A DNA stretch of 64,000 nucleotides from positions 496,001 to 560,000 of the forward strand of contig OZ241359.1 in the NCBI GenBank assembly GCA_965199705.1, written 5' to 3'. Every line of letters starts with the position of its first letter. Within the stretch, counting starts at the first letter, position 1. Made by a program: the position numbers and the translations under genes. The notes under the pieces are model-generated. The model saw only the letters and a program-made list of their open reading frames with translations, searched no databases and was not told where the DNA came from. The DNA comes from Azophilus sp965199705 (GTDB lineage Bacteria; Pseudomonadota; Gammaproteobacteria; Pseudomonadales; Azotimanducaceae). Shown piece by piece: positions 8,824-17,470 of the stretch.

Positions 8824-9767
8824 GCGCCTGGGGTTAAATCAAGTTCGCGCAGGGCCGCGGGATCATTGGACCAGGCCCGCCGCACCTTGACCCAAAGCCG
8901 CAGCATCACCCGACGATCCAGCAATCGCTCTATGTCAAGACGCGCATCCTGGCCGATCGACTTGAGGCGCTCGCCCCCCTTGCCGATCACGATGCGCTTC
9001 TGCCCCCGGCTCTCCACCAGAATCAAGGCATCCATGCCCACCACCTTGGCCTCTGCGCTTGTATCGAAGCGCTCGACCAGCACAGCCGTGCGATGCGGCA
9101 ACTCGTCGCCCAGACGACGCACCAGCTTTTCCCGCACCACCTCGCCGGCCAGGAAGCGCTCGGACTGATCGGTCAATTGGTCGGGAGGAAAGAGGTGCGG
9201 GCCGGGCGGCAGGGCCTCGAACACCACGGCGCCGAGTTCGGCCACACCATCACCGCGCAACGCTGATACCGGCAGAATCTCGGAGAATTGACGCGCTGCG
9301 TCCAGGCGCGCGATGGCCGGCAGCAGCCGCGTCTTCGGCTTCAGCAGGTCGGCCTTGTTGATGACGGCAAAGGCCGGTTTTTTGGCCCTGGCCACTTGCC
9401 GCATGACGCGCCGGTCCGCATGGGTGATGGCGTCTCGATCAAACAGCATCAGGATCAGGTCCACCTGGTCCAATGCTGACAGGGCGCTCCCGAGCATTTC
9501 TCGATTCAGGGCCAACCGATCAAGATGGCCGATGCCGGGCGTATCGACATATATCGCCTGACAAGCGCCCTGAGTATCAATGCCGAGCAGATTCCGCCGG
9601 GTCGTCTGCGGCTTGCGAGAGGTGATTGCCAGTTTCTGGCCGAGCAGGCGATTGAGCAGGGTGGACTTGCCGACGTTCGGGCGCCCGGCGATGGCGACAT
9701 GCCCGCAGCGGGTGTCCTGGGAGGACGGGCCGGAGGCCTGCGGGCGACTTGCGGGTTCCTCCGACAC
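8820..9767 (-). CDS. era: GTPase Era
   Basis: Essential small GTPase that binds the 3' end of 16S rRNA during 30S maturation. The 315-residue sequence has G1 GRPNVGKS (residues 28-35), G2 around KPQTTRRNLLGI, G3 DTPGIG, G4 INKADLL, and a C-terminal KH domain with RIVIGKGGERLKSIG and the terminal LWVKVRRAWSND signature. It starts at a GTG (9767) that shares one base with the rnc stop (TAGTG) and ends overlapping recO. An extra 20-residue N-terminal stretch rich in Ser and Pro precedes the G domain; a shorter start cannot be excluded but no closer start codon has a good ribosome site. Confidence 0.97.
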   Translation of the reverse strand: MSEEPASRPQASGPSSQDTRCGHVAIAGRPNVGKSTLLNRLLGQKLAITSRKPQTTRRNLLGIDTQGACQAIYVDTPGIGHLDRLALNREMLGSALSALDQVDLILMLFDRDAITHADRRVMRQVARAKKPAFAVINKADLLKPKTRLLPAIARLDAARQFSEILPVSALRGDGVAELGAVVFEALPPGPHLFPPDQLTDQSERFLAGEVVREKLVRRLGDELPHRTAVLVERFDTSAEAKVVGMDALILVESRGQKRIVIGKGGERLKSIGQDARLDIERLLDRRVMLRLWVKVRRAWSNDPAALRELDLTPGA

Positions 9768-10465
9768 TACGTTTCCTGCTGCGATATCCGGGCCAGGACG
9801 GTTTCCGCGGCCTGTTGCTCGGCGACTCGGCGATTGGGGCCCTCGGCGGTGATGGCTACGCCCAGGGCAGGCACTTCGCAGCTCACCAGGAAGGTGGGCC
9901 GATGCGGTGGGCCGGATTGCTTCACGATGCGATAGTCCGGCGGCGCCAGAGAGCGGGCCTGCACCAACTCCTGCAAGGCCGATTTCGCGTCCTTGACGTC
10001 ACTGTCCGCCCAGTTCTGCAAGCGATCGGCGAACAGCCGCTCGACCAGCGCAAGCGCGGCATCCAGGCCACCATCCTCGTGTACAGCGCCGATCACCGCT
10101 TCCAGCGCATTCGCCCGCAGCGCGCTTCCCGCTCGACCTGCCGCCAGCAAGGCCGGATTGCCGACCCGCAGGCATTCACCGAGCCGCATTTGGCAGGCCA
10201 GCGCATCCAGGCTTTCGGCGCGCACCAGGGCTGACCGCACCCGTGTGAGCACGCCCTCGCGGGGTGTTGGCCGGATTCTGTAGAGCGCTACCGAAATCAG
10301 GTATTGGAGCACCGCATCGCCCAGATATTCCAGCCGTTCGTTATCTGGCCTGAAGGATGAGCTCTTGTGGGTGAGGGCAGAGGCGAGCAGGTCGCTATCC
10401 ACAAATCTATAGCCCAAGCGATCCTGCAGTGCGTCAAGCCCGCATATCTTGCCGGGGGCGACCAC
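9767..10465 (-). CDS. rnc: Ribonuclease III
   Basis: Double-strand-specific endoribonuclease that processes rRNA and mRNAs. The 232-residue protein has the signature ERLEYLGDAVL (residues 43-53) and a C-terminal double-stranded RNA binding domain (about 155-228, ALQELVQARSLAPPDYRIV and GVAITAEGPNRRVAEQQAA). At the second metal-binding cluster the sequence reads LRANALEAVIGA: Glu122 is kept, but the position that is Asp114 in E. coli is Asn119 (codon AAT). Starts at GTG 10465, seven bases after the lepB stop, and its stop shares a base with the era start. The lepB-rnc-era-recO order is classic. Confidence 0.96.
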   Translation of the reverse strand: MVAPGKICGLDALQDRLGYRFVDSDLLASALTHKSSSFRPDNERLEYLGDAVLQYLISVALYRIRPTPREGVLTRVRSALVRAESLDALACQMRLGECLRVGNPALLAAGRAGSALRANALEAVIGAVHEDGGLDAALALVERLFADRLQNWADSDVKDAKSALQELVQARSLAPPDYRIVKQSGPPHRPTFLVSCEVPALGVAITAEGPNRRVAEQQAAETVLARISQQET

Positions 10466-10471
10466 CGGCGG

Positions 10472-11305
10472 TCAGCTCTCACCTATCCATTGGTTGCGCT
10501 CGAAAGTAGGCCAGTGCAAGCCCGGTTTCTTGTGCACCCAGATGGCAACGCACTTGCCGACCACCTTGTCTTCGGAAACGAAGCGCCACCGGCGGCTGTC
10601 GTCCGATTTGTCGCGATTGTCGCCCATCACGAAGAAAGCGCCCTCCGGCACGATCCACTCACCGTCCCGGTTCGGTACGGGATAGCGCCGGGTCGTGTGT
10701 GCGAGATCGCCAATTCGCTCTCGATACTCGCGCGCCGGCGCCCGGTCGGGTTGCCGCTGGTCGGCGTCTTCGCTCAGCAATTCGTAGCTGGCGCGCTCGC
10801 CGTTGATGAACAGGTTCTTGTTTCTGTAAACAATGTGATCGCCTGGCAGGCCGATCACCCGCTTGATGAAGTATCGTGGATCGTGCGGCGGCACGAACAC
10901 CATGATGTCGCCGCGCTGTGGTTCGCCGAGTGGCAGGATCTTGCTGCCCAGCACCGGCAGGCGCAGGCCGTAGGCGAATTTGTTGACGAGGATGAAATCG
11001 CCCACTTCCAGCGTCGGCAGCATGGATTCGGAAGGAATCTTGTAGGGTTCGGCCAGAAAGCTGCGCAACGCCAGCACCAGCAGAAGCCAGGGGAAGTAGG
11101 TGCGGGCGAACTCTACCAGCCTGGGGTCTGCGCCCGGTGTCCGGCGGTTGCCCGGCGCAGATTCGCCTGTCGAAGCAGGCGCCTGCCCGTTCTGGTTCGC
11201 CGCCCGTTGCAGTCGCCTGCTTCGGAACAACAGCCGGTCCAGCGCCCAGACGCTGCCGGTGATGATGACTGCCCAGGTCAGCAGGAAGGTAAAGTCAAGA
11301 TCCAC
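10472..11305 (-). CDS. lepB: Signal peptidase I
   Basis: Inner-membrane protease that removes signal peptides from exported preproteins. The 277-residue sequence has one N-terminal membrane helix, a cytoplasmic loop, a second helix (FPWLLLVLALRSFL), then the catalytic box IPSESMLPTLEVGD with nucleophile Ser94, and the general base Lys148 in RYFIKRVIGLPGD. The late box FFVMGDNRDKSDDSR is also present. Starts at a GTG (11305). It is followed by rnc on the same strand; between it and lepA lies a small unknown frame. Confidence 0.96.
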   Translation of the reverse strand: MDLDFTFLLTWAVIITGSVWALDRLLFRSRRLQRAANQNGQAPASTGESAPGNRRTPGADPRLVEFARTYFPWLLLVLALRSFLAEPYKIPSESMLPTLEVGDFILVNKFAYGLRLPVLGSKILPLGEPQRGDIMVFVPPHDPRYFIKRVIGLPGDHIVYRNKNLFINGERASYELLSEDADQRQPDRAPAREYRERIGDLAHTTRRYPVPNRDGEWIVPEGAFFVMGDNRDKSDDSRRWRFVSEDKVVGKCVAIWVHKKPGLHWPTFERNQWIGES

Positions 11306-11341
11306 GTCTGCCGTCCGAATCTTCGATCAACGGCCTGTGCC

Positions 11342-11668
11342 TCAGGCGGTGGCGGGGCACGGCGTACTGACGCTGTGCCCGTGTGTATCAGTCCAGGTGC
11401 GCAGGCTAGTGATCGGGCAGCCGTAACCGTCGTCATACGGGTCGCAGCGGGTCAGCAAGCCGCTTTGGATCATCTCGGCGATCAGATGCCTGCCGAACCG
11501 GATGCCGTCACCGGCCAGGTCCTCGCGCGCTTCGGAATCACGATTGTCCAGCACCCGCCTTGCGCTTTCCTCGGCGGTTTCAAGCCGAAGCTGCTGCCTC
11601 TTGTCTGGAGTCACGGGCGCTTTGCACCCCTCGGTATGCGTTGCAAAGGCGCCAGCATAGGGTGACAT
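11342..11668 (-). CDS. Small hypothetical protein between lepA and lepB
   Basis: Possible 108-residue protein that I do not recognise. It starts at an ATG preceded by GAGGAT four bases upstream, is on the strand of its neighbours, and fills most of the 454-base gap between lepA and lepB, where related genomes have no gene. Composition is ordinary for a soluble protein (charged N-terminal half, four cysteines in the last two thirds including CDPYDDGYGC). No signal peptide or membrane segment is visible. An overlapping opposite-strand frame exists, but it runs through lepB and is a shadow. Could equally be non-coding leader for lepB. Confidence 0.4.
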   Translation of the reverse strand: MSPYAGAFATHTEGCKAPVTPDKRQQLRLETAEESARRVLDNRDSEAREDLAGDGIRFGRHLIAEMIQSGLLTRCDPYDDGYGCPITSLRTWTDTHGHSVSTPCPATA

Positions 11669-11759
11669 TTATCCTCGGTCAAAACGCTGATCCGAAAACG
11701 GCCTGGGCAGTAGCGAGCCACCGCGATCATCGCGGCCTTCGTTGCGGTAGGTAGTCGGG

Positions 11760-13541
11760 TTAGCGCTCCATCCGCAGGGCCGCAAGAAACGCCTCCTGAG
11801 GAATCTGCACCCGGCCAAGCTGCTTCATGCGCTTCTTGCCGGCCTTTTGTTTCTCCAACAACTTTTTCTTGCGCGTTACGTCACCGCCATAGCACTTTGC
11901 GGTGACATTCTTGCGCAGCGCCTTGACCGTCTGTCGCGCCACAATGTTGCCGCCAATCGCCGCCTGGATAGCGACGTCGAACATCTGACGGGGAACCAGC
12001 TCGCGAATCTTCTCGGCCAACTGCCGGCCTCGGGATTGCGCTTGCTGACGGTGTACGATCAGGGCCAGGGCGTCCACTCGGTCGCCGTTGATGAGTATGT
12101 CGAGGCGCACCAGGTCAGCTGCCACAAAGTGGCTGGCGCCATAGTCCAGCGAGGCGAATCCCCGACTCACCGATTTCAGCCTGTCGAAAAAGTCCATGAC
12201 CACTTCGTTCAGCGGCAAATCCCAGGCCATGGACACCTGTCCTGACGAAAATTGCATCTCCTTCTGAACGCCCCGGCGTTCGATACAGAGATGCAGGATG
12301 TCGCCTACGTATTCCTGTGGCGTCAGAATACTGGCTTGGGTGATGGGCTCGCGGATTTCCTGGTAGCGAGCCGGGAGGCGGGACGGATTGTCCACAGAAA
12401 TCACCGAGCCATCCATGCACACGACCTCGTAAATGACTGTGGGAGCTGAGGAAATCAGCTCCAGGCCGTATTCCCGTTCGAGCCTTTCCTGCACCACCTC
12501 AAGGTGCAGAAGCCCCAGAAAGCCGCATCGAAAGCCGAATCCAAGGGCATCTGAATTTTCGGGTTCGTGAAACAGGGCAGCGTCGTTCAGTGAGAGCCGG
12601 GCCAGCGCTTCACGAAAGTCTTCGAAGCGCTCTGAGGCCACCGGAAACATGCCCGCGAATACACGTGGCTTCACGGGCGCAAATCCGGGAAGCGGGGCGA
12701 CGGCCTCATGCCGGGCCGGCGCGATTGTGTCACCCACCGGCGCGCCGCGCACTGCCTTGATGCCGGCAACAACAAAGCCGACTTCACCGGCGCTCAAGGA
12801 GGCAGTGGCTTGCCGCTTGGGCGTGAAGCATCCCACCTCGTCCACCTGATGAACCCGGCCTGTGGACTTGACAGCAATCCTGTCTCCCGGCGTCACTTGG
12901 CCGGCGATGACGCGCACCAGCGAGACGACGCCCAGGTAGTTGTCGAACCAGGAGTCGATAATCAATGCTTGCAATGGCGCTTGACTGTCCCCGGACGGGG
13001 CAGGAACGCGTTCCAGCAGCGCCTGCAACAACTGTGGCACGCCTTCGCCCGTCTTGGCGCTCACCCGAAGCGCCTCATCGGCCGGTAAGCCGATGATTTC
13101 CTCGATCTCCTGCGCTGCCGCATCCGCATCTGCCTGAGGCAAATCGATCTTGTTCAGTACGGGCACGATTTCCAGCCCTTGCTCCAGGGCGGTGTAGCAA
13201 TTGGCGACCGATTGCGCTTCCACGCCCTGAGCGGCGTCCACAACCAGCAGTGCGCCTTCGCAAGCGGCCAGAGAGCGGGAGACCTCGTAGCTGAAATCAA
13301 CGTGTCCCGGCGTGTCGATCAGGTTGAGCTGCCAGACTTGTCCATCGCCGCCTCGATACTCCAGCCGCACGCTCTGAGCCTTGATGGTGATTCCGCGCTC
13401 ACGCTCCAGATCCATCGAATCCAGCACCTGGGCAGCCATTTCTCGGTCAGCGAGGCCGCCACAGGCCTGGATCAGGCGGTCCGACAGAGTAGATTTACCG
13501 TGATCTATGTGCGCGATGATGGCGAAGTTACGAATCCGCAT
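11760..13541 (-). CDS. lepA: Elongation factor 4 (LepA)
   Basis: Ribosome-bound translational GTPase. The 593-residue product, the expected length, has G1 AHIDHGKST, G2/G3 with DTPGHVDFSYEVSRSL, G4 NKIDLP, and the LepA-specific C-terminal domain ending GKKRMKQLGRVQIPQEAFLAALR. Start ATG 13541 gives the family MRIRNFAIIAHIDHG. It is the first gene of the long minus-strand block and is followed by lepB after a gap with a small unknown frame, as in other gammaproteobacteria where lepA-lepB-rnc-era form an operon. Confidence 0.98.
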   Translation of the reverse strand: MRIRNFAIIAHIDHGKSTLSDRLIQACGGLADREMAAQVLDSMDLERERGITIKAQSVRLEYRGGDGQVWQLNLIDTPGHVDFSYEVSRSLAACEGALLVVDAAQGVEAQSVANCYTALEQGLEIVPVLNKIDLPQADADAAAQEIEEIIGLPADEALRVSAKTGEGVPQLLQALLERVPAPSGDSQAPLQALIIDSWFDNYLGVVSLVRVIAGQVTPGDRIAVKSTGRVHQVDEVGCFTPKRQATASLSAGEVGFVVAGIKAVRGAPVGDTIAPARHEAVAPLPGFAPVKPRVFAGMFPVASERFEDFREALARLSLNDAALFHEPENSDALGFGFRCGFLGLLHLEVVQERLEREYGLELISSAPTVIYEVVCMDGSVISVDNPSRLPARYQEIREPITQASILTPQEYVGDILHLCIERRGVQKEMQFSSGQVSMAWDLPLNEVVMDFFDRLKSVSRGFASLDYGASHFVAADLVRLDILINGDRVDALALIVHRQQAQSRGRQLAEKIRELVPRQMFDVAIQAAIGGNIVARQTVKALRKNVTAKCYGGDVTRKKKLLEKQKAGKKRMKQLGRVQIPQEAFLAALRMER

Positions 13542-13849
13542 GGCAGGACCTTTTACGGCCGATCATGTATGTTCCTTGTCGATGAGCTCGCTGCCTGCGT
13601 ACCGATCCACAGGTCGTATGAAGTGGGTTCGACCGCATTGGGCGACAAATCCTCAACCTTCGTCCGATTCATGTCAATCGACATGAACGCCGGCTCACAC
13701 ACCTGGCCTGCCGAAACGGTCGGTCGAACCATACAGACAGTAGCCGGATCAAGCGTGCGAGATTGCCCCGGAGACCAGTGACGTAACGCGCAGAAGTGAA
13801 CTGATATTGCTTATTGTTCCCGGCCAGCCGGCATCCTATTATCCTGCCC
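13542..13849. other. Intergenic region with nested inverted repeats between lepA and the DUF1640 gene
   Basis: No gene seen in these 308 bases. It should hold the divergent promoters for lepA (leftward) and the DUF1640 gene (rightward). Two nested inverted repeats are visible: an outer 10-bp pair GGTTCGACCG (13626-13635) and CGGTCGAACC (13721-13730), and inside it a perfect 8-bp hairpin TTCATGTC-aatc-GACATGAA (13668-13687). No T-run follows either, so a terminator is unlikely; an operator or RNA leader structure is possible. Confidence 0.5.
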
Positions 13850-14326
13850 ATGGCCAAGCACATCGCATCTGACACGCACCGATTCGTCAAGGATTTGACC
13901 GACTGCGGCTTCAGCGAGCGGCAGGCGGAGGCCCTCGTGGACGGGCAGGTGAATCTGGTCAAAAGCAATCTGTCAGACAAGGCGGACGTTGCAGAAACCC
14001 ATCGCATCCTTGAATCCAAGGCGGACAAGGCCGACGTCGCAGAAACCAATCGCGCCATCGCAGATATCTACCGCATCCTGGAAACCAAGGCAGATAAGGC
14101 AGACATTGCAGAAATTCATGCCAGATTCGACGCAATGAACGCCAGGTTCGACGCGATGGACACCAGGTTCGACGCGATGGTTCAGGGAACAGACGCCCGG
14201 TTCGAGGCAATGCGCTCGGAAATGAATGCCCAGATCGAGGCGACCAAGTTCAGCGTAGTGAAGTGGGGGGCCAGCATAATGTTCGCAGGTAACGGTTTGC
14301 TGCTGGCCGCTATCAAGCTGCTCTAG
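13850..14326 (+). CDS. DUF1640-type coiled-coil membrane protein
   Basis: A 158-residue protein resembling the DUF1640/CCDC90-like family of coiled-coil proteins with a C-terminal membrane anchor; molecular role is not established. The N-terminal part (DTHRFVKDLTDCGFSERQAEALVD) is the family motif. The middle is a coiled coil built from short tandem units: KADKADVAET-like repeats (three copies) and RFDAM-type heptads (NARFDAMDTRFDAM and kin). A hydrophobic helix, VKWGASIMFAGNGLLLAAIKLL, ends the protein. The ATG at 13850 is preferred over an upstream start because the family motif begins right after it. It converges on the Rpn-type nuclease. Confidence 0.8.
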   Translation: MAKHIASDTHRFVKDLTDCGFSERQAEALVDGQVNLVKSNLSDKADVAETHRILESKADKADVAETNRAIADIYRILETKADKADIAEIHARFDAMNARFDAMDTRFDAMVQGTDARFEAMRSEMNAQIEATKFSVVKWGASIMFAGNGLLLAAIKLL

Positions 14327-14411
14327 CTATATCAAGCGTGTGTACGGGCTCAGTACCTTTCAGAATTCTGAGATCAGACAGTCATGTTGAGGCGAGACGT
14401 CCAGGCGGACA

Positions 14412-15584
14412 TCACTCAGCCATTCGCGCAAGCAACGAAGCGCCGTCTTCACACTCGATCAGCCACTCTCCTGCCGCGGCCAGACGCTCCGGGTCGGAAA
14501 CGCCCGCCAGCAATGCGCCGAAACGCTTCGCCGTATCGCCGCCAAACCGCAGCGCAACCTGACGCTCAAGCAGGGCGCGCTCCCGAGCCAACGCTTTCGC
14601 CTCGCCTTCAGCCTTGCCTCGTGCCTCACCTCGCGCCTCGCCTCGGGCCTCACCTTCGGCCTCACCCTCAGTTCTGCCCTTCTCAATCAGCTGCTGCTTC
14701 CATAGCGCCACCCGCTCAGCCGGGTCAGCCGGTTGTCGCACCACTTCATCGGTCGATTCCCTCAGCCTGACCAGTTTCATAAGCCACTCCTCCTCGTCCC
14801 CTATGTCCGCATTTCGAACCCATGCCTCCAGCCAACGCTGCAGCACATCCAAAAGACTGCCATCTTCCACCCCGGAAAGCCACTGCAAACAGCGCTCCAC
14901 TACACGCTTCAGGTCTTCTGGACTGGTCAGACCCTCGACCCACGCCAGCAGCGTCGCCGCATTGCCTTCCGGCAGTTCCTCGCCCAACAGGGCCTGTTGA
15001 TCGACCAGAACATAGCCGTCTCCCACCAGACCCATCGGCCCCACATGCGCGCCCAACGCTCCGGGCTTGCCGGTTTCACCCTCTGCCTGTGCTGATACCT
15101 CCGCTGACGCTGCCTCCATCCCGCCTGGGCGCGTCAGGGCCGACAGGTTCAGCGGCGCATGCCACGGACTGGAACCGTTGTAGAGCACAATCGGTAGCAC
15201 TGGCGGGACCGGGTTGCTGGCGCTGAACGGTTTTTCCTTGTGCAGAGCAAGGTAAAGCAGGGTCGCATAGCTCTGCACTCGGGCGGCCATCATCCAGTCT
15301 GAGCGAGACTGAAATTCAAGCATCACCAGGATGTGCAGCCAGTGCGGTTCATCGGCTTCATCGTCCGCCGCCGACGGTTGCAAGGCGACCCGCCAGGCCA
15401 TGTCGCCGAATCGCTGTTCCAGATTGTCGGTCAGATACTCGCTGGGCAGCCGTTCCAGCGTATCCAGGCGCAGGCGACGCAGCATGGGCAACTGGTCTCC
15501 GACCAGTTGTTCGAGCAGGATCAGCTGATCGCGGATCATGCGCGGGTGGGCGAAGGCGGCCTTGTAGGTGGCGTCGTGCTGCAT
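14412..15584 (-). CDS. Rpn-family PD-(D/E)XK nuclease / transposase-like protein
   Basis: Member of the recombination-promoting nuclease (RpnA-E, formerly transposase_31/YhgA) family. About 390 residues. The N-terminal domain carries the family opening HDATYKAAFAHPRMIRDQL and the PD-(D/E)XK core LHILVMLEFQSRSDWMMAARVQSY, with the ExQ pair intact. The C-terminal part is a low-complexity run of EGEARGEA-type units (about residues 315-345) typical of these proteins, then a helical tail. ATG 15584 is used; a GTG three codons upstream is possible. No terminal inverted repeats or target duplication were seen, so it is annotated as a gene, not an insertion element. Confidence 0.82.
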   Translation of the reverse strand: MQHDATYKAAFAHPRMIRDQLILLEQLVGDQLPMLRRLRLDTLERLPSEYLTDNLEQRFGDMAWRVALQPSAADDEADEPHWLHILVMLEFQSRSDWMMAARVQSYATLLYLALHKEKPFSASNPVPPVLPIVLYNGSSPWHAPLNLSALTRPGGMEAASAEVSAQAEGETGKPGALGAHVGPMGLVGDGYVLVDQQALLGEELPEGNAATLLAWVEGLTSPEDLKRVVERCLQWLSGVEDGSLLDVLQRWLEAWVRNADIGDEEEWLMKLVRLRESTDEVVRQPADPAERVALWKQQLIEKGRTEGEAEGEARGEARGEARGKAEGEAKALARERALLERQVALRFGGDTAKRFGALLAGVSDPERLAAAGEWLIECEDGASLLARMAE

Positions 15585-15593
15585 GGCGACCAC

Positions 15594-15827
15594 TGTGCAC
15601 TGCGAAACCGGCCTTGCATGTGCGACATGACGCCAATTCGTGTGCGAAATCGACCTGGCCGCTCAATCAGTTGGCGGACAAGTTCCAGGAAGATCGGATG
15701 GGCCGAGACTCTGAAGCCTAGGGCTGTACGGTAATGGTCTGCGGGAGAGGTTGAAGGGGGCCGGATGCCGGGATGCCGGGATGAGGCGGGGCGTCTCGGT
15801 GGTGCAGAGAAACATCAGGCAAAAAAG
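15594..15827. other. Non-coding stretch upstream of the Rpn-type gene
   Basis: About 235 bases between the start of the nuclease gene and the terminator of the exported-protein gene. No convincing gene is seen. A short minus-strand open stretch (reading SAHPIFLELVRQLIERPGRF) looks protein-like but has no good start and no family I recognise, so it may be a remnant. A small direct repeat, two copies of GGATGCCGG, lies near 15764-15781. Confidence 0.4.
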
Positions 15828-15858
15828 AAGCGCCCCATCCGAGTTGGATGGGGCGCTT
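15828..15858 (-). terminator. Rho-independent terminator of the exported-protein gene
   Basis: Perfect 13-bp inverted repeat AAGCGCCCCATCC (15828-15840) and GGATGGGGCGCTT (15846-15858) around a 5-base loop GAGTT. On the minus strand the stem is followed within two bases by a run of six T (plus-strand A at 15821-15826). It lies 70 bases past the stop of the gene ending at 15929, so it should end that transcript. Confidence 0.9.
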
Positions 15859-15928
15859 GAAGAAGTTTACCAGAGACCGGAGGATCAAGGAGAGATCAAG
15901 GGGCCTCTCCTTGAATGGTCCGCTACCC

Positions 15929-17470
15929 CTATTGGGAGTGCTCCTGGTAGATCGGCTTGTTGATCACCACGGAGAGGTTGGACAGGATGTCACCCCTACG
16001 CATGAGGTGCTGAACCTCGATCATGCCACTCGCAAGCAGGGTACAAGTCCTGCGGCCTTGCGTCCAGCCACCGTTGCCACCGGGGAGCACAGCAGCGATG
16101 TCCTCACCAGTCCAGCGAGCTGTCTCACCGCCGGAAACCGAGCCTAGCTGGGCAAATCCGGCATCGTCGCCACCCTGCTCCCTGCAATCTGCGTAAACCA
16201 GGCAGGCGGTAGCGCTCGTGCAGGTTACGCGAACATTGGATTCGTCCATTTGGCCTGGCGGTGCAATGGCATAGGCGTAGGCCTGGCTATCAATACCGTT
16301 GTACATGACCGTGGCCATATTCATACCCGTGGCTGCGCCTCCGTGATCATCGCTTGCAAAGGACAAGCTGTGGCCGGCAGCCGTCAGCGTGGTCATTTGC
16401 GGGATAGTTTCCATGCCACCGGGAACAAAGCGGATGCTCCAAATCCCGGCCCCTCTGCCCAACATAGGGTCACTTTCGAAGCCTACCGCAGGCAGAGGCA
16501 CCAAAATCGTTGCCGTGTTGCCCTCGGATTCGCCTGGCGTAGACGTGGCGCCCTGAAGGGCAACGACCGCGTCGCCCGGGCGGAAGCCAGTGGAGCTGGT
16601 GACCGTCACATGCGCCATTCCATCAGCAAGGCCCACCATGCCAGCCTCAGGCATGGTGAGATCCAGCCCCTGCACGGCCGCATTGCTGGAAACTTCAAGC
16701 TTGGCAAGGAACAGGAACCCATTCGGGTTATCGTCATCCGCGGTGCCATTGGCCAGCTTCGTCGGGTCTTCAAGATCAACCGTTGCCTTCGTCGCGCTAT
16801 TCGCAGCAGGCGGAGCCTCAATCGTTGCCGTGTAAGCTGGCATCGTTTGCAGAAGCGCTCCCGTTTTGTGCATCCCTGCCGAGAAGCCATCATCCGGGCC
16901 AATCCGTACCGCGTTGGGCCGAACAGTAACCGTGGCAGTTACCTGCCGAGGCACTTCTGGCGTCATCATTTCGGCAGACGCCGGCATGAAATCGGTAAAC
17001 CCGACCATCATGTCTGGAAGAACGATTCTCAGGCGCGTGCCCGCACACCAGTCTTCCGTGTCACTCACGCTCAAGGTGATAACGCCACCCGCGGTATTGA
17101 CTGAGACGTTCGCGGCGGCGGCGCAGTTTGAAGGCGGGTCAGTTTCGGGGACAACTCTTCCCCCGGTAATTGTCAGATCGCTCGTCGTCAGATCGTCTGC
17201 GAAGCTGCCGCCATCCAGTGCGATATCAAAATCGGCCGCCGAGCCATCTCCAACAACTTCAGCGACTCGCACTATCAGGTGCAGCCGTTCGCCAGTCGTT
17301 ACCGTCGCCATGCTGCCAGCCGGAACCAGCTCCTCGGCAATCATGACCGGGAGAGTCCCCGCCGGCTCGCCGACAAGCCTGGGATCCACTGTTATAGCTA
17401 CAGGCCAGGCCGTCGCGGCACACAACATGCCGACGACCAATACCCACAACCGATTAATTCCCTTGGCCAT
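15929..17470 (-). CDS. Unrecognised exported protein, about 513 residues
   Basis: No family recognised. The start at ATG 17470 is supported by GGAGG six bases upstream and gives a clean signal peptide (MAKGINRLWVLVVGMLCAATAWPVA, cut probably before ITV). The mature part is rich in Ala, Gly, Thr and Val, with beta-sandwich-like stretches such as DLTITGGRVVPETDPP and GGVITLSVSDTEDWCAG, many Met residues and a few paired cysteines; no membrane helix or lipobox follows. It could be a secreted or cell-surface adhesin-like protein. It stands alone with its own terminator, downstream in orientation of the secretin gene but separated by 225 bases, so a link to secretion is only a suggestion. Confidence 0.75.
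   Translation of the reverse strand: MAKGINRLWVLVVGMLCAATAWPVAITVDPRLVGEPAGTLPVMIAEELVPAGSMATVTTGERLHLIVRVAEVVGDGSAADFDIALDGGSFADDLTTSDLTITGGRVVPETDPPSNCAAAANVSVNTAGGVITLSVSDTEDWCAGTRLRIVLPDMMVGFTDFMPASAEMMTPEVPRQVTATVTVRPNAVRIGPDDGFSAGMHKTGALLQTMPAYTATIEAPPAANSATKATVDLEDPTKLANGTADDDNPNGFLFLAKLEVSSNAAVQGLDLTMPEAGMVGLADGMAHVTVTSSTGFRPGDAVVALQGATSTPGESEGNTATILVPLPAVGFESDPMLGRGAGIWSIRFVPGGMETIPQMTTLTAAGHSLSFASDDHGGAATGMNMATVMYNGIDSQAYAYAIAPPGQMDESNVRVTCTSATACLVYADCREQGGDDAGFAQLGSVSGGETARWTGEDIAAVLPGGNGGWTQGRRTCTLLASGMIEVQHLMRRGDILSNLSVVINKPIYQEHSQ

Noticed and set aside
10367..11665. Long plus-strand open frame of over 400 codons opposite lepB
   Set aside because: It is antisense to lepB and the end of rnc, both with full catalytic motifs; GC-rich codon bias makes long shadow frames common here.
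14412..15584. Insertion sequence carrying a transposase
   Set aside because: The product is an Rpn-type nuclease; no terminal inverted repeats or target duplications are visible.
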